From contig JBFLWK010000003.1 of assembly GCA_040757695.1 (NCBI GenBank), positions 1-57,530 on the forward strand: a stretch of DNA of 57,530 bases. The letters are read 5' to 3'. A program made the translations under genes and the position numbers. This DNA comes from Elusimicrobiota bacterium (GTDB lineage: Bacteria > Elusimicrobiota > UBA8919). A model generated the notes under the pieces. It did not search any database and was not told the DNA's origin. It saw only the letters and a program-made list of their open reading frames with translations. Shown here piece after piece: positions 13,601 through 21,058 of the stretch (the stretch's first letter is position 1; every line of letters begins with the position of its first letter).

Positions 13601-16600
13601 TTTACCCTTTCTGTAAGTGCTGCTAATGGAGAAGGCCAGTTTGTATCCGGCTCTACAGGGCTGTTTGTGTTTCGTGGAATACGGCGTGTCCGATTATAGA
13701 AATCAGTCGCATTATTATTTGTATCGTAATTGTTACCTGACGGGTTACCAGGCTTGCGTTCAAGCGAGCCAGAAGCGGTTGCTTGAACTGCGGTAGCACT
13801 AAGTTCAGGCGCTGAGGCAGTTCCCCAGCCAACCCTATCAATTTCATTCCCGGAAGAATCCAGAAGGCGCCAGTGCCCGCCAGTATCCGCAGTATCAAAA
13901 TAGTATGTACAGTTTTTAACTACACTGGCTGCAAAACCGGTTGATGCAAACAGATAATAACTGCCTGTAGAAAGCGTGATACCCGCAGGGACTGTTGAAA
14001 CATTCGTTGTCCAATCAATACCATCAGCAGAATACTGCACAACCCAACTGGAAATACTGACCGCGGCTGCAGATGAATTATAAATTTCTACAAACTCGTC
14101 AGTAGAACCATTAGCACCTTTGGTTGTAAACTGGCTAATCACGATATGTGGCGGTATTGTGTGAGGTACAGTGCTGATAGTTGTTGAATAGACACTTACA
14201 TGGCCGGTATAATCACCTGCAGTTATTTTGTAATAATATGTGGCGCCATTTTGAAGCCCTGTATGGATATACGGACTACTTATTGTAGACGCGGTAGGTG
14301 TTGTGCCGATAACAAACCAACTAACAGTATCCGGTGGCTGACTATCACAATAGATTGTGTAGGATGAAATATCCAGTTCGGTATTAGCAGTCCACCAGAG
14401 CTGGATTTCAGTATCACCCGCAAGTACTGATAAGCCCTGTGGCTGTGATGGTATCAAGTCCTGTGCAGATGCATATGCAGATGTATTTACCGTCGGAACA
14501 TCCGCAGACGAGTTCCATACAGACCAGTTGTTGTTGTCATCCTGTGCCTTGATTGCGAACCAGTAACTTGTGCCAGGTGTTAAATTGTAAAATGTTGTTG
14601 TGCAGGCAGTTAAAGGTGTTAATGAAGTTGTTGAAATATCTACAACTGTTGCAAATGTTGAGGATGTATTTGTAAAATTAGCCGATGTAACTATCCCAAC
14701 AGACGAATAATTTATGCGGAAAGTGCCGGTTAAATTGCCGACGGTTCCATCATCACCAGGTGCCGTCCAGTTCAAAATAATTGAACCCTCAAGCAATCCT
14801 GTTAATCCTGTCAAATTGGAAATCGCTGCAGGTTGCATACTGTCCAGATTAGGATAGTTTGCATAACCCGGTGTTGAAGATGGTGTGATTGCAAAATCGG
14901 TATACGAATCGGTATCAGTTGAATTTATATCACGCCCTGTAGTGGTTGTTGCGGTAATTGTTGAGATATTGATACAGGCAGCTTGCACGGTTGCATCATC
15001 ACCGGTTCCACCTGTCCCATCTGCAACAGCACCTGTCCAGGCAGTTGAACTTAACGCAGTATTGTAGTTGCCTTCAAAAGCTGTTGTCGTCTCTCCATCT
15101 CTATCAGAATAGCAGACACCATCTACCCAAGTATCATCGCCTGCAGGTATCTTTATTGATAGCACCTCATCAGTAGCGACCAGCCCTGTATCTGTTGTAT
15201 AAAAATCCCAATATCCGTTCCCATTTGTATCGCCAGTAGTATCATCTTCATCCGCAGTAGACGAACTGAACCAGATAACTATGTAATCGCCTGTTGCAGG
15301 ATTGAACGACCCTGGAAATGCTTTTCTTAATGTTGAGCCCTCAAAAAATCTGTAGCCAGAATAATTTCCACCTGCTGTGACACATATTTCTACCCAATCA
15401 TATCCGCCTGTTACCGCAGGTGCGATTTCGTTTATTAGTAAATTAGCCGCAGCAGGTGGTGGAGCGGTTGTAGAACTTGAATTTACATCACTGTAATAGT
15501 TTGTGGGGATACCGGCACCGTTATATGCCCAGACACGAAACCAGTATGTTGTGTTAGCAGATAGCAGATAGCAGATAGTAGTAGCTGCTGTAAGACCACT
15601 GGCATAATTTATAAATGTAATCTCATTCCCAAATCCTGGTTCTGTGGAACGGGAAAGCCCGTATCGTGTTCCATCAGGATTTGTATTCGCAGACCAATTA
15701 AGATTTATTGATGAGGAATCGTTTGTGGTTGCTACAAAATCAGTCGGTGCTACTGCGAGCGTATAAGTAGAAACTGTGGAAGTCCACGAGGCACCATAAG
15801 TGTTGGTCGCACCTGCACAGACAGTATATTGTGTATTAGTTGATAGATTGAGTTGCCACCAACTTGTTGTCCCACCTGATACCGGTACTGTAATTGAACC
15901 TAAACCTACCCAGTAATTAGACGGCCAAGTTCCTGTCGCTATAAAAAGTCCATCTTCGTTATTTGCATTGTCTTGAAACCGCCATACTACTGAACTTGTG
16001 AATACCTGATAGGCGGTTAAATTGCTGGGTGCGAATGGTGGACCTGCATATGGTATCGTGTTAATAATTGTAGAATATGCGCTTTCGTGGCCTGTTTTAT
16101 CAACCGCAGTCATTCTATAAACATGGCTGGTGCCGTTTTGTAAGCCAGTATCATAAAAAGTAGTAAATGTATAAGGTGTTGTGCCGGGACTTAACTCATC
16201 AGCAAAATCGTACGGGTCTGAAGTATCGCGGTATATTTTGTAGTAATTCAAATCCGTCTCGGAATTAGCAGTCCAGGAAAGTTGTATCTGCGTATCACCT
16301 GCAAGTGCTGTAAAATTTGAAGGTGCGGCAGGTGTTAAATCCTGTGCAGATGCGTAAGCAGAAGTGTTCACAGTTAAAACATCAAACGACGAGTTCCAGA
16401 CTGACCAAAGCTCTGCATCATCCTGTGTCTTGAGCGCGAACCAGTAAGATGTTCCTGGTGTTAAATTGCAAAATGTTGTTGTGCAGGCAGTTAAAGGTGC
16501 TAATGAAGTTGTTGAAATATCTACAACGGTTGCGAATGTTGAGGATGTATTCGTAAAATTGGCTGCTGTAACTATCCCAACAGACGAGTAATTTATGCGG

Positions 16601-19600
16601 AAAGTGCCGGTTAAATTGCCGACGGTTCCATCATCGCCAGGCGCAGTCCAGTTAAGCACGATAGAACTTTCTGTAATACCTGCCAGTGCGGTTAAGTTAG
16701 AAATTCCAGCCGGTTTACTTTGGTCGGTTACTGTATAGACACTATTTACTTTTCCTGGTGTGCCCCAACTGGGGTCAACAATTGAAGTTGACAATGTACA
16801 ACTACTCCAGTTAACATCATTATCACTACCAACTAGGTCAATTTTTTCTAATGTAATACCATTAGAAGCAGGACCCCAACTAGATAAAAATGTTACACTG
16901 CTAATAAGAGTTCCACCAACAGCAGTACTTAAATAAATGGTGTCACCGGTATCTGTGATAGACATACTATTAGTATCAAAATATGTAACACCACTTAAAT
17001 CATATCCGTATCCAGCACCACTGAATAATGCTGCACTTTCAGCCGCAACAATATAAGAATTAGCATATATTGTTGTACCATTAGGAATTGTTATATCATT
17101 ATTACCATCATTAATAATCCAGCCTGATAGGTGTATATCATTCCCTGTATTATTATACAATTCTATCCACTCACCATTTGTATCGCCGAGCGCGGTAGGA
17201 GCATCATGCATTATCTCATTTATTACAACATCGCCGAGTGAAGGTGTGTAAACTGGTACAGGTGCGGTTGCACTGCTGGTTGTAATATATGCGGTTTCTA
17301 TCTGGTCACCGTTGTATGCCCAGACACGGAACCAGTAGGTAGTATTCGCAGATAAATCATACACGGTTGTTGTGTTACCGATAAGTCCTGCTGCAAAGTT
17401 ATAGGCAGTTGTAGATACATAGAAATCTGTAGCAGTTGCATAACTTACACCGTATTTCGTTGCGGGGGCTGGATTATCGTTAACATCCCATGTAAGATTT
17501 ATTGATGAGGAATTATTGGTAGTCGCAGCAGGATTTGTTGGCGGTGCGGCTGCAGTAGAACTGGTAATTGATACAGACCAACTGCTACCTGCTATATTAA
17601 ATGCCTCTGCATATCTTGTACATGGTGTATTAGTTCCGAGATTTATTTCCCACCAACTTGTTGTTCCCGTCCCGCTTAAAGGTCCAAGATTTTCTGAAAG
17701 ACGGGTATAATCGCCGGATGAAACATATAATCCCGTTTCGTTTGTTGCGTTATCTGTGAATGTCCATTGGATTGATGAAACGTACACAGCGGTCGGACGT
17801 AAATTGCTCGGAGCGGTGGGTGGACCGACTTTTGTCATCGTGCTGTCTTGAATGTATGCGGTCTGTATCTGGTCTTCATTGAAAGCAACTATTCTGAACC
17901 AGTATGTTGAATCAGCGGTTAGATTAAATACCGTTGTATTATCTGCGGTAAGATTTTGGGCAAAGGTTACAGCAGTTGAAACACTTACACCATAACACTC
18001 AGGATTGCTTGAAATAATCACGCCATATCTTGTCCAGGCGGGATTGATTGTTGAATTATGAGACCAATTAACTGTAACGGATGAATAACCCACAAATGTG
18101 AATGTAGAAACAGCGGGTAATGGTGGTGCTGCAAGTGTATAGGTTGTTGCGGCATTTGACAACGGGCTTTCACCGGCAGTGTTTGTGGCGACAACTACTC
18201 TGTAATATGATGTATTCGCTATAAGATTGCTCTCAGTCCAGTTGACAACATCAGTATTAAGTGATGGTGATGCTGGATTGCCAGACGGCGAAGTTGTGTA
18301 TCTCACTCGGTAGCCACTTTCACCCGCTACATTGTTCCACGACCACTGAATTGAATAGGTTGATAAAGCGACACCTGTAAAGCCCGTCGGTGCATCCGGT
18401 GGGTTTTCAAAAGAGATAGTTGACGCTGCAATGTTAACACTTGCTACATCAGCAGACGAATTCCATACAGACCAGTTGCCAGCATTATCGCAAGTTTTTA
18501 TCGCAAACCAGTATGTTGTATAAGTATTCAAATTATAAAATGTAGTTGTCTGAAAAGTCAGTGCTGATGTTTGAGTTGAAATATCTACGACTGTCGCAAA
18601 AGTAGAAGAAGTATTTGTAAAATTAGCCGATGTAACTATGCCAACTGATGAATAGTTTATTCTGAACAAACTGCCAGACCGAAGATAATCGGAATTCTCA
18701 TTATCGCCAGGCGAAGTCCATTCAAGTTTTATAGAACCAAGCACGCTACCAGCGAGTGCAGTTAAGTTAGAAATCCCAGCAGGTGCTTTATTATCAAACC
18801 CGAGTTTTGCAGTACCACCGATACCCAGCGTTGTAGCAGTTGACGAAGTATAGCCACTGCCATCTTCAGACCAGACACGCCACCAGTATGTGCCATTGTC
18901 AGTAAGTTGTGGCCATTGATATCCGGTTGTTCCCTGTGGAATTAACGCAGATGTGTAATCAACAAATTTGTATATGAATGTAGAATCAGACGAGACCTGT
19001 AAATGAAATTTTAAGTCGTTTGCTGGAACAGGTCCTGATTGCGTAAACGAAGAAATTATTATTGACGAATTCGTCCATTGCATTGAATATAATGTAGTTG
19101 CAAGCCCTTGGCTTGCTAATTGTGTCAGTCCTGAAGGTAAATAGGGCTTGATAGCAGAAACATAACAGTATGCAGATGTATTCACAGTTAAATCATCAGC
19201 GGTTGATTTCCATACAGACCAGTTTGACGATTCATCAACAGTTTTGATAGCAAACCAGTATGTAGTATTCAGGTTCAAGTTAAAAAATGTTGTTGTCTGG
19301 TAAGAAAGCGCAGTAGTTGCAGTTGATATATCAACCACATTTGCGAATGTTGAAGTTGTATTTGTAAAATTAGCAGATGTAACTATCCCAACAGACGAAT
19401 AATTTAGCTTGAAACTGCTGCCCGAGATAAGGTCACCGGTATCGCCGTTATCTCCAGGTGATGTCCATTCCAATTTTACCTGTCCTTCGTTTGTTGTAGA
19501 CGCAATCGCGGTCAGATTTGAGATTGGTGATGGTGGTGTGGAGTCAACTAAAGACCTCAAAATACACATATCAAACGACTGGCGGTCTGAAAGCGAGTTT

Positions 19601-21057
19601 GTTTCTACTTTGGTTATATTACCCCAAGACGCACCATTCCATTTCTGCCAAGCAACCGCGTAGCCAACTGTATCGCTAGAAGTATTCACCATCAAATACA
19701 TCTCATCGCTTGAAGGTGCTTCCTCTCTCACAAGCTGATACCAGCGACCTTGCAGGTCAACCCCCCAATCGCTTGCTTGAGAAACCACTGACCAACTTGT
19801 AGAGCCGTTTGGTCTTGTTGTGTATGAAGGTGCTGTATTGTTTGAAGAAGAAAACGCAATCAGGCAATCACCACTGCCGCGTTCATAATTCACATCAAAT
19901 CGTTGCGATAAATTACCACTACCATAACCACCAGTTGTATTCCCAGAAATAAAACTACCAGTAGTTCCCCAAGCAGAACCATCCCAGGTGACACAAGCAA
20001 GCCGGACAGTATCTGCAGGGTCTTCTAAATAATTGAATACAAGTTGAATCTCGTCAGAACCCGGTTTTGCTATAAGTCGTACCCATTGTGTTCTTGTAGA
20101 GTATGTGATATTATATCCAACACTAATTGGCACTGCCGCCCAGCCAGAAGATGACCCTGTAGAATAACTTAACGAAGTAGTATTATTTGTATCAACAAAG
20201 ACAACCATTGCATCACCGGAATTTTGCTCTATTGCTAAATCAAACCGCCGAGGCATCCCGGTTGAATCATCAGAACCTAATGCAGACGCTATCGCATAAT
20301 CGCTATTTGCCCAAATACTATTACTTAAATCGTATACATCTACATATAAATACGAGTCATTTGTTAAAGCAACACAGATAACTTTATCATCACTTGGCAG
20401 TGGCTCAAGCCGTATCCATCTGTATGTCTCACTTGGGAAATCTGTTGACTGTTCATTACCCCACGAAGCATTATACCAGGTTCTATAGCGTGGGATACCG
20501 GTATTAGCAAATCTATAAACAATAATTCCGCTGGAAAGATTATTCTCAAAATATGTGAAATCAAATTGTTGTATATTAGGAGTGCCACCACTTATTCGCC
20601 AGTAATCAGTGGTACCTGTGGGTAGCCATGCAGAACCATTCCAGTATCTTGATTGATAGGATCTACCATCACTACTTAATGTTACTAAAACCGCCTCGTT
20701 GCTGACTGGATTTGCTTTAGCAACCCAGTATGATGTCTGGTCTTCAGAACCTGCTGGTGTTGGCATTGACAGTTTGGTTTCACCACCTACAAAGCCACCT
20801 GCGGATGAGGTAGAATACGATGGTGAAAACGGACCTGCAGAAGTTGAAGATGAGAAATATACCATCACACCTTCAGTTGCGTAAATAATGGGGACGGAGG
20901 AAAGTAGAAAAACAGTAACGAGGAACGTTGAACTGGTAACGAGCTGTAAAATTCTACCCGACTTCAGTCGGGGTTCCCAAGACTTAAACCACTTGTAGAC
21001 GGCATTTAAGTGCCGTCTACCGAATATTGTATCAATTATGGTTTTGAGTGGTTTCAT
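1651..21057 (-). CDS. Giant secreted multimodular protein: FN3, lamin-tail and phospholipase-D modules, FlgD/type IX-like C-terminal domain
   Basis: 6,468 residues in one uninterrupted frame. Residues about 37-61 form a hydrophobic export segment. Residues about 60-500 are propeller-like repeats (RFD...GDAMVVF type). The rest is strings of FN3 modules (motifs KLEWTSPGD, TTYWFAIKT) with ten lamin-tail modules (INEIxxxxxDWIEIYN) near residues 1272, 1876, 2306, 3069, 3364, 3694, 4290, 5041, 5341 and 5667. Two phospholipase-D pairs lie near 2480-2800 and 4480-4796. All four HKD motifs are intact (HSKFVVVD, HNKLMVID, HHKFIVVD, HSKLIVID, each followed by GSxN). The C-terminus has YDITGKKIR, WNG and ESGIYIYRV, then VVVAK, as in FlgD-like and type IX sorting domains. 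No Shine-Dalgarno is visible; ATG follows the stop of the upstream 40-codon ORF (TAAAATG), so translational coupling is likely. The target of the phospholipase-D modules is unknown. Confidence 0.9.
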   Translation of the reverse strand: MKPLKTIIDTIFGRRHLNAVYKWFKSWEPRLKSGRILQLVTSSTFLVTVFLLSSVPIIYATEGVMVYFSSSTSAGPFSPSYSTSSAGGFVGGETKLSMPTPAGSEDQTSYWVAKANPVSNEAVLVTLSSDGRSYQSRYWNGSAWLPTGTTDYWRISGGTPNIQQFDFTYFENNLSSGIIVYRFANTGIPRYRTWYNASWGNEQSTDFPSETYRWIRLEPLPSDDKVICVALTNDSYLYVDVYDLSNSIWANSDYAIASALGSDDSTGMPRRFDLAIEQNSGDAMVVFVDTNNTTSLSYSTGSSSGWAAVPISVGYNITYSTRTQWVRLIAKPGSDEIQLVFNYLEDPADTVRLACVTWDGSAWGTTGSFISGNTTGGYGSGNLSQRFDVNYERGSGDCLIAFSSSNNTAPSYTTRPNGSTSWSVVSQASDWGVDLQGRWYQLVREEAPSSDEMYLMVNTSSDTVGYAVAWQKWNGASWGNITKVETNSLSDRQSFDMCILRSLVDSTPPSPISNLTAIASTTNEGQVKLEWTSPGDNGDTGDLISGSSFKLNYSSVGIVTSANFTNTTSTFANVVDISTATTALSYQTTTFFNLNLNTTYWFAIKTVDESSNWSVWKSTADDLTVNTSAYCYVSAIKPYLPSGLTQLASQGLATTLYSMQWTNSSIIISSFTQSGPVPANDLKFHLQVSSDSTFIYKFVDYTSALIPQGTTGYQWPQLTDNGTYWWRVWSEDGSGYTSSTATTLGIGGTAKLGFDNKAPAGISNLTALAGSVLGSIKLEWTSPGDNENSDYLRSGSLFRINYSSVGIVTSANFTNTSSTFATVVDISTQTSALTFQTTTFYNLNTYTTYWFAIKTCDNAGNWSVWNSSADVASVNIAASTISFENPPDAPTGFTGVALSTYSIQWSWNNVAGESGYRVRYTTSPSGNPASPSLNTDVVNWTESNLIANTSYYRVVVATNTAGESPLSNAATTYTLAAPPLPAVSTFTFVGYSSVTVNWSHNSTINPAWTRYGVIISSNPECYGVSVSTAVTFAQNLTADNTTVFNLTADSTYWFRIVAFNEDQIQTAYIQDSTMTKVGPPTAPSNLRPTAVYVSSIQWTFTDNATNETGLYVSSGDYTRLSENLGPLSGTGTTSWWEINLGTNTPCTRYAEAFNIAGSSWSVSITSSTAAAPPTNPAATTNNSSSINLTWDVNDNPAPATKYGVSYATATDFYVSTTAYNFAAGLIGNTTTVYDLSANTTYWFRVWAYNGDQIETAYITTSSATAPVPVYTPSLGDVVINEIMHDAPTALGDTNGEWIELYNNTGNDIHLSGWIINDGNNDITIPNGTTIYANSYIVAAESAALFSGAGYGYDLSGVTYFDTNSMSITDTGDTIYLSTAVGGTLISSVTFLSSWGPASNGITLEKIDLVGSDNDVNWSSCTLSTSIVDPSWGTPGKVNSVYTVTDQSKPAGISNLTALAGITESSIVLNWTAPGDDGTVGNLTGTFRINYSSVGIVTAANFTNTSSTFATVVDISTTSLAPLTACTTTFCNLTPGTSYWFALKTQDDAELWSVWNSSFDVLTVNTSAYASAQDLTPAAPSNFTALAGDTQIQLSWTANSETDLNYYKIYRDTSDPYDFADELSPGTTPYTFTTFYDTGLQNGTSHVYRMTAVDKTGHESAYSTIINTIPYAGPPFAPSNLTAYQVFTSSVVWRFQDNANNEDGLFIATGTWPSNYWVGLGSITVPVSGGTTSWWQLNLSTNTQYTVCAGATNTYGASWTSTVSTYTLAVAPTDFVATTNDSSSINLNWSANTNPDGTRYGLSRSTEPGFGNEITFINYASGLTAATTICYLLSANTTYWFRVWAYNGAGIPTNYYSDVNSSSTTAPPPAAANLLINEIAPAVTGGYDWVEICVTAGGNYSGYRFFEGSTLRKAFPGSFNPATGDYIVIWFSSSTADEDDTTGDTNGNGYWDFYTTDTGLVATDEVLSIKIPAGDDTWVDGVCYSDRDGETTTAFEGNYNTALSSTAWTGAVADGTGGTGDDATVQAACINISTITATTTTGRDINSTDTDSYTDFAITPSSTPGYANYPNLDSMQPAAISNLTGLTGLLEGSIILNWTAPGDDGTVGNLTGTFRINYSSVGIVTSANFTNTSSTFATVVDISTTSLTPLTACTTTFYNLTPGTSYWFAIKAQDDNNNWSVWNSSADVPTVNTSAYASAQDLIPSQPQGLSVLAGDTEIQLWWTANTELDISSYTIYCDSQPPDTVSWFVIGTTPTASTISSPYIHTGLQNGATYYYKITAGDYTGHVSVYSTTISTVPHTIPPHIVISQFTTKGANGSTDEFVEIYNSSAAAVSISSWVVQYSADGIDWTTNVSTVPAGITLSTGSYYLFASTGFAASVVKNCTYYFDTADTGGHWRLLDSSGNEIDRVGWGTASAPELSATAVQATASGSLERKPGNPSGNNYDTNNNATDFYNRTRRIPRNTNSPVEPDTNWPSPLAALTERVKSYFNTPTYTAIGPTNSEAKQSLLNLINSAQSYIYVAIYQQDDTEIATALKNRAAAGITVRVVAGNAAISFAQTNFAGSKVKWRPYEFSYLMHSKFVVVDGRIVWTGSGNFDSVQPPTYRALTSQNNDFMVVQSTTLAKNYEAEFKQMWWGYFGAYKQTSPTTNLTIAGTSIQNYYSPQNNPVNTTLRSLVQNAQESIFFAVYSFSVGTLLDNDVQTAFNNGRAVQGIIDDTQSDTLYNDFNTAGITIRYLSGPGSEVQLHNKLMVIDQQKVVTGSTNLSNNASSSNDENMVIIDDARLARQYVKYFKRVYTLGIGENNPPADVTAPLSVTGSSATPSGPGSISVNWNTYSGGTGDSGFSKYYVFISSTEPFGNTTYFANATDDDGNGYVDEGQGGGIDGKIIPEAAINNITLTGTQLTTCGGAQLIDGNSYWIAITAADKWGNESTLASGSVFGPVTSGGADITPPAQILDLVAYTGSTLGTILLEWTCTGDDGSFGLASAYNIRYSINPIMTESDFINATAVAFPPTPLFSGQKQTFEVAGLNNGTQYYFVLKVRDDVNNWSSRSNLAVAETQPDTTPADHIVISRLAVNSTPGESVELFNPTDSSIDISNWVVQYQTGGGGSWSNKITIPAGTSINSKRYYLIAAADTIEGVAVDIKTATSLGFSDSSGHVRITDNLSIEIDKIGYGSAVDPEGAAVSAPGSGNCLVREPDDTINGNSQDTDNNFNDFTVKSAGDRSPRNSTYSGIDNIPPSAITNLSALTGINPGEIIVRWTAPGDDDTTGNNISPAYYDLRYSTYIVTGSSEVWWAQATLYPSTISVANQGVSEQQILVLSPGVTFYFGIRTIDDMGNVSDLDNGTTAYSQAFAKASTGTIGGQIVINEVAPSQYSSDGDDWIEFYNPGPTTPDIYGWKIYEIYDSTSTPFEKFEGNWNFPVGSYLVLRFNRTRNMSNPVQINENSYEIATDCPGLTGPGTGTSGSSGIILQNNSGTWIDALFYSNCNEDISDKFDDAYDFAIANNNQWYAVVDGDIDAVNYRYYARNYSLSRDEKSTDGTSPSSAEWHVSAAPTPGDPTRGTQNWVPDTVVPAQITNLVCTVGENRGTIKLQWTAVAEDGTANTASGYMVRYSLNPINNDYDWDNATNYESASRDNISNDIVWPPGSPGTNESYTVGTLLPGAVCYIAIKTEDEQGNSSLISNVVSSSASAIVGSNIRINEVAPLQSNGQDWIEFYNATNQSININNWSVVAIKAGDYRESTIKETIPNITIGAGEYLVLNLNITAADETSDKGENGWWDVYASVDLRGFEGVVALRDNGGTIVDFVAYSGGDAVDWSRIWATEAGYLGAVQYHQWSPAGGLVSDAFNWSSGAHGVSFGRNIDSVDSDDVTGTSRNDWKTFLNPTKGRANDDISPDAITNLAAQPGTTDGAVKLAWTTTNDDNGYYGVLNGSYTIQYSSYTPVVWSTANAQVNISTSGIVPNTYVNYVVAGLVPASTYYFRIWAIDEVSNYSAISNAATGYAQDLNPDVATNFTIYRSSISKVDIRWEPPSPDPGDISYYALYSTTTGGAVADPNLITNVLYPGTSHQLSVSENATYYFYISVYDTDPSVLNSALLGPTTSPPTLTAPAPPQNFTGVALSTTSIQWSWQDVSIGETGFRIYNSTGGLSGTVGAGITSWTQTSGLLINTTYSAYVKSYNAVGESSASNTATKSTLANPPTTISFTNITHNEITFTFLPNNNPEGTRYGISRSTDNFVVSITTFITYTDNFVANTADVTGLLPSTSYWFRIWAYNQDGLATDYVTSDATRTITGAEHIVISQFAFEGPDSGSDEFVELYNPTNEDMNISGWKLQYNSGTGYYTRATVPSGKIIESNGFYLFAHSDFKWKIVPDAEFTSGANDTGATWQITDSAEITIDRVSFGVIASSDTELYEGTPISSFSVTDIPALGSFYRKPGSPNGAIVDTDNNSVDFSSQSVRRPHSSQSPKEPDYNWPGAAVPLSEDIKSYFTPATIAGTSQLKNELLNLINSAQEYIYVSIYTFINSDIINALNTKANLGVVVRLIVDPYTLSSNPTLPSQLSQNVKWCSAQIDSPIMHHKFIVVDGRSVETGSVNYTVDGLQPQDNDCVIIHSTNVAAVYQKEFEAMWWGYFKEYKKYYNYAGRVSSISTTVNLPDRTVPIDIRFSPDAQTANGLASLVGTAKESVFFDIFTFTDDTIEGAISGAKNRGLVVQGVFDRSQASMSGCPYGDWDLAGWNVRKDDNPTGAIMHSKLIVIDKDIIVSGSFNWTPRADTENDENQFIIYDRRLARQYIKYQKRIYELTTDENTAENPAPDTTSPSNIAVLSAAGSNSGAINVSWSSSTAADFSRYYVFVKAGSAITDADLQWDGTLIPEKVITNVAGTGCVLTTCQGTALVDGSNYYIAVLVMDKSGNESGLVQYGPVQTGIGADTTPPSTINDLVAAEGSSHGEVLLTWTATGDDWNTGIASKYDIRYSTVQEIVNDTQFNTATKLTDIPEPLPAGLTQTLTVRLPVDINYYFAMKVLDDAPPPNSSGLSNIAATQPKMDKVVINEFVYDPSGTDEGNEWLELYNLSASTINLAGWRIEKTNNTDWSAPKELLSIPSGTISPNGYFLLGQQDTIQYVTVDSTYSVSATMYNSATCGIRLKHSNGDVMDTVGYEGYESDPLAEGGSAAPESASGSSLTRSPDGIDTNNNYNDFVENLYPSPVNTNGLDTIPPSAINDLVAQTGTTIAGTVQLQWTAPGNDGASGNNTGGARYIVKYATYPVTSSVSTNAWWSNAVTYYQDWSVSNLGVTETKILNLNPGITYYFAIRTKDASGNISELDTKTVNKTQASATAKSGSVGSTLRINEIAPSQYSSDGNDWLEIYNPNSSGVNLQGLQFYESYYSSTTPFETFEGDWPLPGKYYLVLRFNQSTRNMTVPVLKGTSYYEVYTDKSGLTDSDDVIVIVSSAGTLLDAVCYSDTSGSISGSTDFRALYNAAVTAVEWTGPLATGSNDTDVMNNCANVKYITRNRSLSRDDNSTDGTNPAQSEWHISASPTPGSPTPGQKNRVPDTVPPAQVTTLSVSQGINRGSVKLTWTSVGDDNRSNTASGYVLKYSPTNITDISFDNVTDWNNTWTPSAPNKTEIKYVGKLTPGATYYFALKTEDEQPNLAIMSNVGFGAASSRVGSYIRINELAPLVGNGNDWVEIYNAYTSSVTLMNWKLYGLESGSDSPAVLKTFPNVWLPVGSYLVVNFSSSAAAVDETTIDSNNNGYLDVYGSYDLRGYEGILYLEDADGNMVDFVAYSQGQKADWDSLWADAVAFHQWYPATKTAAAAADWSAATATKSLGRDASPTDIDDTGYSRNDWYVYSYPTKGYKNDSAPPARTTDFVASGSNIEGYINLRWTAPGDDGMTGSLVNKGKYLVKYATYPVVSDNTWWDSIPSVDWDSSTNPQKGTRWLQVTKSPGSIETQAITGLYPDRTYYVALKTQDSTGNLSMVSSTSSAVAFNTNPSSPTWTSSPFTRTATSITTRWNPNPELDILNYEVQYAAHSGYTASPAWNPIGSTTTATSFTSNISAQPYWWYYYRLKARDKTTPTALESSWSSTLALSPDMTPPTITARTTPTTIRLLGDVLVIQLSVADNTGSQYDTGISTVNVRYRLADETTWRWATLVSGSYSVGAKTVSTLSFQTARITTTTAIEYYIEVKDVAGNGVIAGSGGDTTFLQYNTPTTISSTTAYNVDVNTEYETTPTATGGITVPDGNGLDGAVSVQFTDGNKTEIKIKQYNPNEIIVPWAKKEIEIAASWRAAGGKPVCVFEFTPSVVFKKPAMLSLLYFDVDNNGIVEKIDGTSTGLQESNLRLYYYDGLEWRYVGGKVNTTNNTITAAINHFTYYALFPVGILPEKPEAKEKFLTPDNIGPVGTETLNFQAQTEIKKIELYDITGKKIRTLNDVASWNGRDDDGNPVESGIYIYRVETVTGKVNTGAVVVAK
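14577..14760. repeat. Near-identical direct repeat within the giant gene (second copy 16458-16641)
   Basis: About 184 bp recur at an offset of 1,881 bp with only a handful of mismatches. Both copies encode the same part of an FN3 module (FRINYSSVGIVT ... TFATVVDISTTSL). This looks like a recent or recently homogenised duplication. Confidence 0.85.
15555..15581. repeat. Tandem heptamer (AGATAGC) inside the giant gene
   Basis: Three to four AGATAGC-type units are carried in frame, encoding ICYLLSAN where sister FN3 modules read VYDLSAN. This is the same class of short tandem repeat as seen in other genes of the window. Confidence 0.75.
20951..21023. repeat. Paired-hairpin repeat element inside the giant gene
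   Basis: Two palindromes, 20957-20972 (CCCGACTTCAGTCGGG) and 20995-21020 (arms GTAGACGGCA / TGCCGTCTAC), are flanked by TTCTAC on the left and GTCTAC on the right. They encode the odd segments GRRHLNAVYK and EPRLKSGRIL before the export segment of the giant protein. Similar paired hairpins occur at 30508-30577 and 50623-50683. Confidence 0.75.
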
Positions 21058-21058
21058 T

